Assembly (NCBI GenBank): GCA_947589355.1
Contig: CANPZC010000001.1
Location: forward strand, 62,001-126,000
DNA: 64,000 nucleotides
DNA from: an uncultured Clostridia bacterium
GTDB lineage: Bacteria > Bacillota > Clostridia > Oscillospirales > Ruminococcaceae
Reading direction: 5' to 3'
The notes below the pieces were generated by a model. It had not been told where the DNA came from. It worked only from the letters and a program-made list of their open reading frames with translations, and ran no database searches. Positions 1 to 8,386 of the stretch are shown in pieces. Numbering within the stretch: the stretch's first letter is position 1; each line of letters starts with the position of its first letter. The position numbers were made by a program, and so were the translations under genes.

Positions 1-2
1 AA

Positions 3-656
3 TGCCATGTGGGTCTTGCGTTTGACGGCGATGCAGACAGATGCCTTGCCTGCGATGAACAGGGTAATATAATAGACGGCGACAAGCTGCTTGCCATTTT
101 CTCTAAATATATGAAAGCCACCGGCAAGCTTAAATCAAACTGCTGCGTTGTCACCGTTATGACCAACCTGGGCTTTTTCAAATTCGCAAAGCAAAACGGC
201 GTGCTTGTTGCCACCACACAGGTCGGCGACAGATACGTTCTTGAAGAAATGCAAAACGGCGGCTATAACCTGGGCGGCGAGCAGTCGGGTCATATAATTT
301 TCCTCGATGAGGCTACCACGGGCGACGGCGAACTTACAGCAGTTAAGCTGCTTGAAATACTCTGCAAAACAGGCGTTAAGGCCTCAGAGCTTGCAGGCGT
401 TATGACATCTTATCCGCAGATACTCAAAAACGTTGAGATAACCGCTGATAAAAAGGGCAAGTGGAAGACCGATGAAGAGGTAGCAAATACTATAGATATG
501 TATAAAGACAAACTTGGCGACGACGGCAGGATACTCATTCGCGAGTCGGGCACAGAACCGCTTGTAAGAGTTATGATAGAGGGCAAGAATTTCGGCGTTA
601 TAACCGAGTATGCGCAGAATATCGTTGCCGCTATAGAAAAGTTTGCGGCTAAATAA
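3..656 (+). CDS. glmM: Phosphoglucosamine mutase, C-terminal part (5' end outside window)
   Basis: The reading frame is open from the window edge, so this is the last 217 residues of a protein whose N-terminus, with the active-site serine loop, is missing. The metal-binding loop DGDADR lies near the start and the phosphate-binding loop RESGTEPLVRVM lies near the end; both are hallmarks of the alpha-D-phosphohexomutase family. GlmM converts glucosamine-6-phosphate to glucosamine-1-phosphate in the cytoplasm for UDP-GlcNAc and peptidoglycan synthesis. A phosphomannomutase/phosphoglucomutase of the same superfamily is the alternative, because the distinguishing N-terminal part is not visible. 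The next gene begins two bases after the stop codon, which suggests cotranscription. Confidence 0.75.
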   Translation, partial: CHVGLAFDGDADRCLACDEQGNIIDGDKLLAIFSKYMKATGKLKSNCCVVTVMTNLGFFKFAKQNGVLVATTQVGDRYVLEEMQNGGYNLGGEQSGHIIFLDEATTGDGELTAVKLLEILCKTGVKASELAGVMTSYPQILKNVEITADKKGKWKTDEEVANTIDMYKDKLGDDGRILIRESGTEPLVRVMIEGKNFGVITEYAQNIVAAIEKFAAK

Positions 657-658
657 CC

Positions 659-1528
659 ATGAGAATAGCAGATAACTGGCAGGACTATAAAATACTAGAT
701 ACATCATGCGGCGAAAAGCTTGAAAGCTGGGGCGGCACACTGCTCGTTCGCCCCGACCCGCAGATAATCTGGCAGACCGAAAAAGACCGATCTCTTTGGG
801 ATAAAGCCGCGGCAGTTTACCACCGTTCGCAAAAGGGCGGCGGCGAGTGGGAGTACAGAAAAAAACTCCCCGAAAGCTGGCAGATAACCAACGGCAGGCT
901 GAAATTCATCATTCGCCCCACAGGCTTCAAGCATACAGGGCTTTTCCCCGAGCAGGCGGTAAACTGGCAGCTTCTCAGCGATACCATAAGCCGCAGCCAA
1001 AGACAGCTCAAAGTTTTGAATTTGTTTGCATATACAGGTGGCGCTACTCTCGCTTGCGCGGCGGCAGGAGCCGCTGTAACACACGTAGACGCATCTAAAG
1101 GCATGGTGCAGTGGGCAAGAGAGAACGCCGCTGCCTCCTCCCTCTCTGACAGACCGATACGTTGGATAGTAGACGACTGCGAAAAGTTTGTGGCAAGAGA
1201 GATACGCAGGCAGAATTTTTACGATATCGTCATAATGGATCCGCCAAGCTACGGCAGAGGCCCCGGCGGCGAGGTGTGGAAGCTGGAAGACTGCATATAC
1301 AGCCTTCTCAGGCTCTGCGCAGGCGTTATGAGCGAAAAGCCGGTAATGTTTCTGCTCAACAGCTATACCACAGGCCTTTCACCCTCGGTAATGGCGTATA
1401 TGCTGTCAGAAATCATGATAAAGCGTTTCGGCGGCAGCGTTACAGCCGATGAAATAGGTCTTAAAGTTGAAAGCACGTCTCTTGCACTGCCCTGCGGCTC
1501 AACTGCCGTATGGCAAAGCGACAGGTAA
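659..1528 (+). CDS. Class I SAM-dependent methyltransferase (RlmI/RlmK-like)
   Basis: A 289-residue protein with a Rossmann methyltransferase core in its C-terminal half. Motif I reads LNLFAYTGGATL near residue 120, an acidic DAS ends the next strand, and the catalytic-type DPPSYGRGP motif is near residue 195. This arrangement is typical of the RlmI/RlmK family, which makes 5-methylcytosine or 7-methylguanine in 23S rRNA. The N-terminal 100 residues are beta-rich and no PUA domain is recognisable, so the RNA target is uncertain. It follows glmM by two bases and the radical SAM gene by 12 bases, so it probably sits in an operon with both. I am confident of the family but not of the substrate. 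Confidence 0.8.
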   Translation: MRIADNWQDYKILDTSCGEKLESWGGTLLVRPDPQIIWQTEKDRSLWDKAAAVYHRSQKGGGEWEYRKKLPESWQITNGRLKFIIRPTGFKHTGLFPEQAVNWQLLSDTISRSQRQLKVLNLFAYTGGATLACAAAGAAVTHVDASKGMVQWARENAAASSLSDRPIRWIVDDCEKFVAREIRRQNFYDIVIMDPPSYGRGPGGEVWKLEDCIYSLLRLCAGVMSEKPVMFLLNSYTTGLSPSVMAYMLSEIMIKRFGGSVTADEIGLKVESTSLALPCGSTAVWQSDR

Positions 1529-1540
1529 AGAGGGTTAGCA

Positions 1541-2161
1541 ATGACTATATTTTATGGATTTGACGGCAGGACATATGCCAATATAACAAACAAATGCCCC
1601 TGTGACTGCGTTTTTTGTATACGCAAGGGCGGCGACAGCATAGTGGGCAACGATCCCCTCTGGCTGGAGCATGAACCCACTTCAGACGAGATAAAGCAGG
1701 CTTTCGATAAGCTCGATGCAGGCAGCATAGAAGAAGTAGTCTTCTGCGGCTATGGCGAACCCATGGAGAGAGCGGCAGTGCTTTTAGATACCGCAAAATA
1801 TATCAAAAGCAAAGGTGATATAAGCATACGAGTAAATACCAACGGTCTTGTCAGGCTGATAGACCCCTCGTTTGATATAAGCACGCTAAAAGGCGCTGTA
1901 GACAGCGTTTCTATAAGCCTCAATGCCCCCGACAGCAAAAGCTACTGTGAGATAACCAGACCGAGCTTTGGCGAGAAAGCGTTTGATGAAATGCTGAAAT
2001 TTGCCGCCGATGTAAAAAGCCTCGGCATAAAAACGGGCTTTACGGTCGTTGATATGGGGGGTATGGCAGAGATGATAGAAAAATGCCGCGCGCTCTCGCA
2101 AAGCATGGGCATACCCCTGCGCGTTAGGCAGTATGTTACAGATAACGAAAACTACAGATAA
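1541..2161 (+). CDS. Radical SAM protein, TatD-linked type
   Basis: A 206-residue short radical SAM enzyme. The cluster-binding CxxxCxxC motif reads CPCDCVFC near residue 19, following the N-terminal sequence YGFDGRTYANITNK. A GYGEPMER segment near residue 70 corresponds to the GGE-type SAM-binding motif, and SISLNAPDSKSY follows in the barrel. The architecture resembles the short radical SAM proteins usually encoded beside TatD nucleases. No TatD gene is visible here, so the subfamily name is by resemblance only. The substrate is unknown. It starts 12 bases after the methyltransferase gene and is cotranscribed in all likelihood. Confidence 0.75.
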   Translation: MTIFYGFDGRTYANITNKCPCDCVFCIRKGGDSIVGNDPLWLEHEPTSDEIKQAFDKLDAGSIEEVVFCGYGEPMERAAVLLDTAKYIKSKGDISIRVNTNGLVRLIDPSFDISTLKGAVDSVSISLNAPDSKSYCEITRPSFGEKAFDEMLKFAADVKSLGIKTGFTVVDMGGMAEMIEKCRALSQSMGIPLRVRQYVTDNENYR

Positions 2162-2181
2162 TTTTTATGGAGGTGATATAA

Positions 2182-2343
2182 ATGGGCTTCGATCTGGGCG
2201 ATATCAAAGAAAAGGTTGAAAAGATCGAGGACAAGATCCCCGACGAGGTAAAGGACAAGGCAAAGGATCTTGCTTCAAAAGAGAACCTTGAAAAGGTCAA
2301 GGATAAAGCAGAGGATATAATAGACAAGTTCAAGAAGGACTGA
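2182..2343 (+). CDS. Small charged helical protein, 53 aa, unknown function
   Basis: A short reading frame behind a near-perfect ribosome site (GGAGGTGAT at 2169-2177) and an ATG. The product begins MGFDLGDIKEKVEKIEDKIP and continues with alternating Lys and Glu/Asp, ending in DKFKKD. It is almost entirely predicted amphipathic helix with no Cys, Trp or membrane segment. It resembles the small CsbD/antitoxin-like charged proteins in composition only; I do not recognise a family. The strong ribosome site and codon use matching its neighbours support it as a real gene. A GC hairpin (GGCGC/GCGCC, 2354-2368) without a T-run follows the stop. Confidence 0.65.
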   Translation: MGFDLGDIKEKVEKIEDKIPDEVKDKAKDLASKENLEKVKDKAEDIIDKFKKD

Positions 2344-2437
2344 CATCTGCTTTCGGCGCTTTGTGCGCCGCCATGCCGCCAAGAGGGGAAATACCTCAAA
2401 GCAGCACCATAAGCTTAATTAAAGTAAAGGAAAGACC

Positions 2438-3298
2438 ATGGAAAACTTTTTATCAGCAAAAGATCTTCGATTTTCATATATAAACGAATCTGCCGAAGAA
2501 CCCACGGAAACAGAGGTATTGCACGGCGTTTCGCTCGATATTAAAAAAGGCGAGTTTGTCGCGCTTCTCGGGCACAACGGCAGCGGCAAATCAACCCTTG
2601 CAAAGTGCTTTAACGCCATAAATACCGCGCAGTCGGGCAGTGTGTTTTCCTGCGGCTTAGATGCCTCAAAAGAAGAAAACGTTCTGCCTATACGCCAGCG
2701 CGTGGGCATGGTGTTCCAAAACCCCGATAACCAGATAGTCGCCACAATAGTTGAAGAAGACGTTGCGTTCGCGCTTGAAAATATGGGCGTTGAGCCCAAA
2801 GAGATACGCAGGCGCGTTGACGATGCCTTAAAGACCGTAGATATGTACGACTACCGCGAGCACGCACCCCATAAGCTCTCGGGCGGACAAAAACAAAGAG
2901 TGGCAATTGCAGGTCTGATCGCCATGCGCCCCGAGTGTATACTTCTTGATGAACCCACCGCCATGCTCGACCCCAAAGGCAGAGCGGAGGTCATGAAAAC
3001 AATAAAAATGCTCAATAAAGAAATGGGAGTTACAATAGTGCTGATAACGCATTATATGGAAGAAGCCGCGCAGGCAGACAGAGTTGTGGTCGCCGACAGC
3101 GGAAACATTATAATGGACGGCACACCCAAGCAGATATTTTCGCAGGTAGAGCGGCTGCGCTCCATAGGGCTTGACGTTCCGCAGGTGACAGAGCTTGTCT
3201 ATCTTCTCAGAAAAGAGGGAGTAGACCTCGATGCGGAAACTATCACAGAGGACGAGTGCGTTGAGCAGCTTTTGAATATTTTCAAAAAGAGTAATTGA
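2438..3298 (+). CDS. ecfA1: Energy-coupling factor transporter ATPase EcfA1
   Basis: A 286-residue ABC ATPase. Walker [10 protein letters not shown] is near residue 46, the Q-loop is in [11 protein letters not shown], the signature [13 protein letters not shown] is near residue 148, Walker B is [12 protein letters not shown] and the switch histidine is in ITHYMEEA. The NPDNQ form of the Q-loop and the C-terminal extension after residue 230 are typical of EcfA ATPases. With EcfA2 and EcfT it forms the membrane energising module for vitamin or metal uptake. The order ecfA1-ecfA2-ecfT-truA is common in Firmicutes and supports the assignment. It begins behind an AAAGGAAAG ribosome site. Confidence 0.93.
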   Translation: MENFLSAKDLRFSYINESAEEPTETEVLHGVSLDIKKGEFVALLGHNGSGKSTLAKCFNAINTAQSGSVFSCGLDASKEENVLPIRQRVGMVFQNPDNQIVATIVEEDVAFALENMGVEPKEIRRRVDDALKTVDMYDYREHAPHKLSGGQKQRVAIAGLIAMRPECILLDEPTAMLDPKGRAEVMKTIKMLNKEMGVTIVLITHYMEEAAQADRVVVADSGNIIMDGTPKQIFSQVERLRSIGLDVPQVTELVYLLRKEGVDLDAETITEDECVEQLLNIFKKSN

Positions 3299-3307
3299 GG
3301 AGATATT

Positions 3308-4162
3308 ATGCCTATTATAAAAACAGAGGGTCTTACATACGTCTACGGCGAGGGCACACCCTTTTGCAAAACTGCCGTCGATAACGTAGACCTTGAAATA
3401 GAAGAGGGCGAACTTGTCGGCATCATAGGTCATACAGGTTCGGGAAAATCAACCCTTATACAGCATTTCAACGGGCTTTTAAAGCCTACTTCGGGCAAAG
3501 TTTTCATAGACGGCGAGCAGCTCTGGAAAGATAAGAGCCACCTGCGAGATATACGCTTCAAAGTGGGGCTGGTGTTTCAGTACCCCGAGTATCAGCTTTT
3601 TGAAGAAAGCGTTTATAAAGATATAGCTTTCGGGCCTAAAAATATGGGTCTTTCAGACAGCGAGATCGACAAGCGTGTGCGCGAATCCATGCGAATGGTA
3701 GGACTTAGCGAGGATATAATGGAAAAAAGCCCCTTTGAGCTTTCGGGCGGACAGAAAAGAAGAGCCGCCATAGCAGGGGTAATGGCTATGGATCCCAAAG
3801 TGCTGATACTTGACGAACCCGCCTCGGGACTAGACCCCAAAGGCAGAGATGCAATACTGGCGCAGATACGCGAATACCACCAGCAGAAGAAAAACACCGT
3901 CATGATGGTATCCCACTCTATGGAGGATATAGCAAAGCATACCACAAAAATACTCGTTATGAACAAAGCGAAAGTATTCTGCTATGATACCCCCGTAAAC
4001 GTGTTCCACCGCTCTAAAGAGCTTGAACAAATGGGGCTTGCAGTGCCGCAGATAACAAGAGTTTTCAACAGACTGAAAGCCGCGGGCGTGCCGATAGATG
4101 ACGACGTTTATACAGTGGAGTTCGGCAAAAAGCTGATAATGCGTCTGCTTGAAAACAGGTAG
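3308..4162 (+). CDS. ecfA2: Energy-coupling factor transporter ATPase EcfA2
   Basis: A 284-residue ABC ATPase paralogous to the preceding gene and 9 bases downstream of it. It has Walker A GHTGSGKST near residue 41, FQYPEYQLFEE as the Q-loop, LSGGQKRRAAIAG as signature, LILDEPASGLDP as Walker B and VSHSMED with the switch histidine. The YPEYQLFEE form is characteristic of EcfA2. It should pair with EcfA1 as the ATPase heterodimer beneath EcfT in the cytoplasmic membrane. The stop codon is followed by an AGGAGAG ribosome site for ecfT. Confidence 0.93.
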   Translation: MPIIKTEGLTYVYGEGTPFCKTAVDNVDLEIEEGELVGIIGHTGSGKSTLIQHFNGLLKPTSGKVFIDGEQLWKDKSHLRDIRFKVGLVFQYPEYQLFEESVYKDIAFGPKNMGLSDSEIDKRVRESMRMVGLSEDIMEKSPFELSGGQKRRAAIAGVMAMDPKVLILDEPASGLDPKGRDAILAQIREYHQQKKNTVMMVSHSMEDIAKHTTKILVMNKAKVFCYDTPVNVFHRSKELEQMGLAVPQITRVFNRLKAAGVPIDDDVYTVEFGKKLIMRLLENR

Positions 4163-4174
4163 GAGAGATAACAG

Positions 4175-4987
4175 TTGCTCAAAGATATAACCATAGGTCA
4201 ATATTTTCCCGGCAAGTCGATAATACATCGCCTTGACCCACGGATAAAAATAATACTTATTGTGGCGTTTATAGTAATGCTTTTTATAGCAGATACATTC
4301 TTCGGTCTCGGCGTGGGAATGGTGTTCGTGCTGGGCGCGTTTTTGCTCTCGGGCATACCTTTTAAGATGATGCTCAAAAGCCTGAAGCCGCTTATGCCCC
4401 TGCTGATATTCACAGGGCTTCTGAATCTGCTTTTTATACGCACAGGCGATGTTTTGTTCAAGTGGAGATTTCTCATAATAACAAAGCTCGGCGTTACCAC
4501 CGCAGCGTTTATGATAATACGAATAGTCGCGCTTATTATAGGTTCTTCGCTGCTTACTTACACCACATCTCCCATACAGCTGACCGATGCCATAGAAAGG
4601 CTGTTTTCACCGCTGAAAGTTATAAAAGTACCCGTGCATGAGCTTGCCATGATGATGACTATAGCCCTGCGTTTTATACCCACGCTTATAGAAGATACCG
4701 ACAAAATAATGTCAGCGCAGAAAGCGCGCGGCGCAGATATGGAAACAGGCTCTATAATAAAAAGAGCAAAAGCTTTGGTGCCTATATTCGTGCCGCTTAT
4801 TGTTTCGTCGTTCCGCCGTGCTGTAGAGCTTGCGCTTGCAATGGAATGTCGCTGCTACCACGGCGGCGAGGGCAGAACAAGGCTAAAGCAGCTGAAAACT
4901 TCTTTCCGCGATTATGCCGCGCTTTTAGTAACGGCAGTGTTTATAACAGGGGTAGTGCTTGCAGATAAAATAAACTTCTTTATATAA
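4175..4987 (+). CDS. ecfT: Energy-coupling factor transporter transmembrane protein EcfT
   Basis: A 270-residue multi-spanning membrane protein starting at TTG; the start is set by AGGAGAG at 4161-4167. Hydrophobic segments lie around residues 26-60, 68-90, 105-130 and 245-268. Residues QKARGADMETG and ALAMECRCYHGGEGRT are the two cytosolic Ala-Arg-Gly-type coupling motifs that contact the EcfA ATPases; the second is a variant. EcfT scaffolds substrate-binding S components. No S component is encoded nearby, so this is probably a shared (group II) ECF module serving S components elsewhere in the genome. Confidence 0.92.
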   Translation: MLKDITIGQYFPGKSIIHRLDPRIKIILIVAFIVMLFIADTFFGLGVGMVFVLGAFLLSGIPFKMMLKSLKPLMPLLIFTGLLNLLFIRTGDVLFKWRFLIITKLGVTTAAFMIIRIVALIIGSSLLTYTTSPIQLTDAIERLFSPLKVIKVPVHELAMMMTIALRFIPTLIEDTDKIMSAQKARGADMETGSIIKRAKALVPIFVPLIVSSFRRAVELALAMECRCYHGGEGRTRLKQLKTSFRDYAALLVTAVFITGVVLADKINFFI

Positions 4988-5005
4988 AACTTCGGAGGAA
5001 ATAAC

Positions 5006-5164
5006 ATGAATACCATACTTAAAAAACTTGTAGGCAAAGAATGTGCGTTTTATACATCTATAGAAGATATGCCGACTATCGAGGGCAGAGTTACAGATGT
5101 TGATGAAGAGTGGATAGAGATATTGTGCGTTGGGGGGGTAATTCCTCCAGAAAGCTTCGTATAA
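5006..5164 (+). CDS. Small protein, apparently frameshifted at a G7 run
   Basis: The ATG is preceded by CGGAGGAA at 4993-5000. The frame as read gives 52 residues ending VIPPESFV. Residues 28-39 (RVTDVDEEWIEI) match the segment KITDADEEWVKI of the next gene. After that the frame enters a run of seven G (5132-5138) and the similarity stops. If one G were added, the frame would continue to a TGA at 5200-5202 through GNSSRKLRII and CILRIDIK, which parallels the neighbour's GNTEKLIRIESI. The intact product would therefore be about 65 residues. A sequencing or assembly indel, true decay and phase variation by slippage are all possible. Function unknown. Confidence 0.55.
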   Translation: MNTILKKLVGKECAFYTSIEDMPTIEGRVTDVDEEWIEILCVGGVIPPESFV

Positions 5165-5228
5165 TAGCCGCCAAATGTATTTTAAGAATAGATATAAAAT
5201 GAGCTTTTATATATAAAGGGTGATGACC

Positions 5229-5534
5229 GTGGGCAATTTTACTAACTTTTTTAAAGATATGGATCAGGACGAGCAGATAGAAGCGCTGCTCAGAAGTACC
5301 AAAAAGCTTGAAAAAGAAGTAAGAAAACTGAAAGGGGAAGACGTGCAGATGTCACAGGTTTTCAATAGCATTATAGGCAGAGACTGTACCATTACGGTCG
5401 ATTATGAGGAGCTGGACTGTAAGATAACAGATGCCGACGAAGAATGGGTAAAAATTTTGGTGTACGGCAAAAAAGGCAATACCGAAAAGCTTATACGCAT
5501 CGAGAGTATAGATCAGGTGGATAACATCAGATAA
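5229..5534 (+). CDS. Conserved small protein, 101 aa, unknown function
   Basis: The GTG start at 5229 is preferred because AAGGGTGA (5215-5222) is correctly spaced before it; an ATG at 5223 overlaps that ribosome site. Residues 1-37 form a charged helix that may be a coiled coil (DEQIEALLRSTKKLEKEVRKLK). The C-terminal half (SIIGRDCTI onward) resembles the small protein encoded just upstream, so the two are probably paralogues with a shared small beta-rich domain. The stop overlaps the truA start (TAATG), indicating translational coupling. I do not recognise a named family. Confidence 0.7.
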   Translation: MGNFTNFFKDMDQDEQIEALLRSTKKLEKEVRKLKGEDVQMSQVFNSIIGRDCTITVDYEELDCKITDADEEWVKILVYGKKGNTEKLIRIESIDQVDNIR

Positions 5535-6271
5535 TGAGAAATTTTAAGGTCACTATGGCGTATGACGGCACTGCATACCACGGCTTTCAAAGGCAAAAGG
5601 GCGCCGCCTCGGTGCAGCAAACGGTAGAAGAAGCGCTGTGTACACTGCTCAAAGAGGAAAACGTAACTATAAACGGCTGTTCGCGCACCGATAAGGGCGT
5701 GCACGCAAGGCAGTTCGTGTTCAATTTCCATACAGACAGCACAATTACCGAAAAAGGCGTGGTGTTTGGTCTTAACGCGCTGCTGCCCGGCGATATAGGC
5801 GTAAGCAAATGCGAGATAGTACCCGACAGCTTTCACGCACGGTTCGACTGCAAGGGCAAGGAGTATGAGTATCTCGTTCACAACAGCAGAATAAAGAACC
5901 CGTTTTATACCCATACCGCCCATATGCACTATGTAACGCTAGATGAAAATAAAATGCATAAAGCCGCGCAGGCGTTTGTGGGCGAGCATGACTTCAAAGC
6001 GTTCTGCTCTGCCGCGTGCGATAAGAAAAGCACCGTAAGGGTGGTAAACGAGTTTTCGGTGAAGCGGCAAGGCGATATGGTGATTTTTAAAGTTAGCGCC
6101 AATGGCTTTTTATATAATATGGTAAGAATAATGGTAGGCACGCTTATTTTCATCAGCGACGGCAGGATAGCCGCCGACAGCCTGCCTTGTATAATAGAAA
6201 GCAAGGATAGAACAAAAGCAGGAAAGACCGCCCCCGCACAAGGGCTTTATCTAAACAAAGTGTTTTATTGA
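5534..6271 (+). CDS. truA: tRNA pseudouridine(38-40) synthase TruA
   Basis: A 245-residue protein of normal TruA length. The N-terminal AYDGTAYHGFQRQ and the catalytic loop CSRTDKGVHA, whose Asp at about residue 53 is the nucleophile, are diagnostic. FHARFDCKGKEYEY and FLYNMVRIMVGTL are further family motifs. TruA converts uridines 38-40 of the tRNA anticodon arm to pseudouridine. Its location directly after the ecfA-ecfA-ecfT genes is a conserved Firmicutes arrangement. The start codon overlaps the previous stop by one base. Confidence 0.96.
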   Translation: MRNFKVTMAYDGTAYHGFQRQKGAASVQQTVEEALCTLLKEENVTINGCSRTDKGVHARQFVFNFHTDSTITEKGVVFGLNALLPGDIGVSKCEIVPDSFHARFDCKGKEYEYLVHNSRIKNPFYTHTAHMHYVTLDENKMHKAAQAFVGEHDFKAFCSAACDKKSTVRVVNEFSVKRQGDMVIFKVSANGFLYNMVRIMVGTLIFISDGRIAADSLPCIIESKDRTKAGKTAPAQGLYLNKVFY

Positions 6272-6301
6272 GGGCGGCAAAAAGAGAAAGGAGAATGTGT
6301 T

Positions 6302-7480
6302 TTGGCAAGAGAGAAAACATATCAGACCGACATTCGCAAAGCCAGAAAGAAAGCTAAGAGAAAACGTTCAATGAAAAAGCTTGCAGGCTTTACCGCCATA
6401 TTGTGTGTAGCCTTAGTGGCAGTTTTAACTTCGCAGATGTGGCTGCCAAAGGTGAGCAAGCTGTGGAAAGATACCAAAGATACGGTGGTAAAAAACAGCA
6501 CAAAGGTAGAGGCAGGCGAGTTCCCTATAGCCATAGGTGAAACAAATTCGTCTGAAATATATACATACGGCGACCGCTTTATTCTCGTTACCGATACCAA
6601 CATTACCATATACGATGCCGACGGCAACAAGATACGCAGTATACAGCACAGCCTTGCAAATCCCATAGGCGTTGCAGGCGGTAATATGCTGCTGCTTTAC
6701 GACCTCGGCGGCTACAGCCTTATGGCGGTCAATGACGATGGCGAGGTCTATAAGCGTACATTCCCCGAAAAAATAATCATGGCTGAAATAGGTCAGAAAG
6801 ACTACGCCGCAATAGTTACCCAGACCGATAAATATCTATCTTATATGACGGTCTACGACCCCAAGGGCAACGAGGCTTTCCTGTGGTCTAGCGGTCAGAG
6901 GATTATAGACATCTCGATGAACAGCGAGGGCAACGGCTGTGCGGTGGCAACATTCAAAGCCTCGGGCGGCGAACTTTCAAGCGTTATAACAGCGCTGAAC
7001 TTCATGCAGTCCGACCCGGTCTTTACTATCGACAATATTCCCACCATGGTTTATGATACAGTATTATGTGACGACGATTCTGTGTGGCTGGTGGGCGATA
7101 ATAAGCTGCTGCACCTCTCTCCCGAGGGCAAAACTATCTCTCAGTATGATTATAATACTACTCTTACAGACAGCGCCGCAGATACCAAAACAGCCGCAAT
7201 AGTAGAAAAAAGCGTTACCAAAGGCTATTTTGACTTAACCATAGCAAGCACATCTTCTACTGATATATTTCAGGCAAGCGTTGAAGGCGAGTGCAGGCAG
7301 ATAACCTGTAAAGACGGCAATGTCTATGTTCTTTTGAAAGGCAGACTTGATGTGTATGACGGCACGGGAAAGCTTACTGCCACTTATGATGTCTCGCCCG
7401 ACTATCAGTCTTTCGTGTTCATAGATGATGCCATGTATGTAGAAGACTACAGCAGTATATACAAAGTTACATTTGAATGA
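6302..7480 (+). CDS. Membrane-anchored beta-propeller-like protein (DUF5711-like)
   Basis: A 392-residue protein starting at TTG, with AAAGGAGAA just upstream. The N-terminus is strongly basic (residues 8-25, RKARKKAKRKRSMKK), followed by one membrane segment (about 26-45). The rest is extracytoplasmic and built of repeated short beta strands with VYDPKG, TIYDADGNKI and LDVYDGTGKL turns, as in beta-propeller proteins. This matches the DUF5711 group found beside CvpA-family genes in Ruminococcus-like bacteria, named here from memory of the family. No catalytic motif is evident. The stop overlaps the region of the next start, so the two genes are likely coexpressed. Confidence 0.7.
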   Translation: MAREKTYQTDIRKARKKAKRKRSMKKLAGFTAILCVALVAVLTSQMWLPKVSKLWKDTKDTVVKNSTKVEAGEFPIAIGETNSSEIYTYGDRFILVTDTNITIYDADGNKIRSIQHSLANPIGVAGGNMLLLYDLGGYSLMAVNDDGEVYKRTFPEKIIMAEIGQKDYAAIVTQTDKYLSYMTVYDPKGNEAFLWSSGQRIIDISMNSEGNGCAVATFKASGGELSSVITALNFMQSDPVFTIDNIPTMVYDTVLCDDDSVWLVGDNKLLHLSPEGKTISQYDYNTTLTDSAADTKTAAIVEKSVTKGYFDLTIASTSSTDIFQASVEGECRQITCKDGNVYVLLKGRLDVYDGTGKLTATYDVSPDYQSFVFIDDAMYVEDYSSIYKVTFE

Positions 7481-7494
7481 TACGGAGAGCTTTT

Positions 7495-8358
7495 ATGACG
7501 ATCTTACTTGATATTTTGATCATAGCATTTATAGGCGCGTTTGCATATGTAGGCAGCCGCCGCAGCGTTTTAAGTACCATTGTTTCTGTAGCTATCACTA
7601 TAGTTTCATGCGCGCTTGCGCTTCTGGTCGCAAAGCCTGCATCTACAGCCGCGTATGAAAAGTATATAAAGCCCAAAGTGGTAGATACCATAGCCGAGAG
7701 CATGGACAGCACAGACCTCAAAGAAAATTTTGACAAGGCAAAAGATAAAGTTGCGCAGGAGCTAAAAATAGAGATAGACGACACCGAGCTTAAAGAGCTT
7801 GCCGAAAGCGACGATCTGTTTGCATCTATTCAGCAGATAGCCGCAGATCACGGCGAAAATATCTCCAAAGATGAGATAAAGGCGAGTATAGATGAAAACG
7901 TTACGCCCGAGAAGATAGAAGAATATACCGACGGAAATATAAAAGGCGATGATGCCAAGCAGCTTGCTGATTCTCTTACCGATGAGAAAAGCATAAAGAA
8001 CATCATAGGCGTTGTCACCGAGGAAGACCCCCAAAAAGCCGCCGAAAACCTTGAAAGCGGCATAATAAGAGATAAAGCTGTGGATATATCCAAAGCCGCG
8101 GCTGTGTTGGTCGTATTCCTGCTGGCTTCTGTGCTGCTCAGGGTAATATACCGCGTGCTGCGGCTTCTGAAAGTCGTTCGCGTTACAAAAAGGTTTTCGC
8201 ATATCGCAGGCGCGCTTATCGGCGCGGCAGAGGGCGTGCTCATACTTTTTATTATAGGCTTTGCCGTAAGATACGCAGTCAACCATTCTTTCGGCGTGCT
8301 CGATTTCGTCATGACCGACTTTATAAACAAAACTTTCCTTGCAAATATATTTATCTGA
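7495..8358 (+). CDS. CvpA-family membrane protein
   Basis: The ATG at 7495 is chosen because GGAGAG lies eight bases before it; an in-frame ATG at 7477 overlaps the upstream stop and lacks a ribosome site. The 287-residue product has two N-terminal hydrophobic segments (about residues 4-22 and 25-47), a long acidic, Lys-rich helical middle region (about 65-200) and two more membrane segments (about 203-222 and 250-270). The GAFAYVGSRRSVLSTI segment and C-terminal GALIGAAEGVLIL are typical of the colicin V production protein family. The large insert is longer than in most members. Its role in this organism is unknown. Confidence 0.75.
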   Translation: MTILLDILIIAFIGAFAYVGSRRSVLSTIVSVAITIVSCALALLVAKPASTAAYEKYIKPKVVDTIAESMDSTDLKENFDKAKDKVAQELKIEIDDTELKELAESDDLFASIQQIAADHGENISKDEIKASIDENVTPEKIEEYTDGNIKGDDAKQLADSLTDEKSIKNIIGVVTEEDPQKAAENLESGIIRDKAVDISKAAAVLVVFLLASVLLRVIYRVLRLLKVVRVTKRFSHIAGALIGAAEGVLILFIIGFAVRYAVNHSFGVLDFVMTDFINKTFLANIFI

Positions 8359-8386
8359 TAAATTACTCGAAAGGGGATAGATAACA

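Noticed and set aside
2354..2368. GGCGC/GCGCC hairpin after the 53-aa gene as a terminator
   Set aside because: Stem is only five base pairs and there is no T-run.
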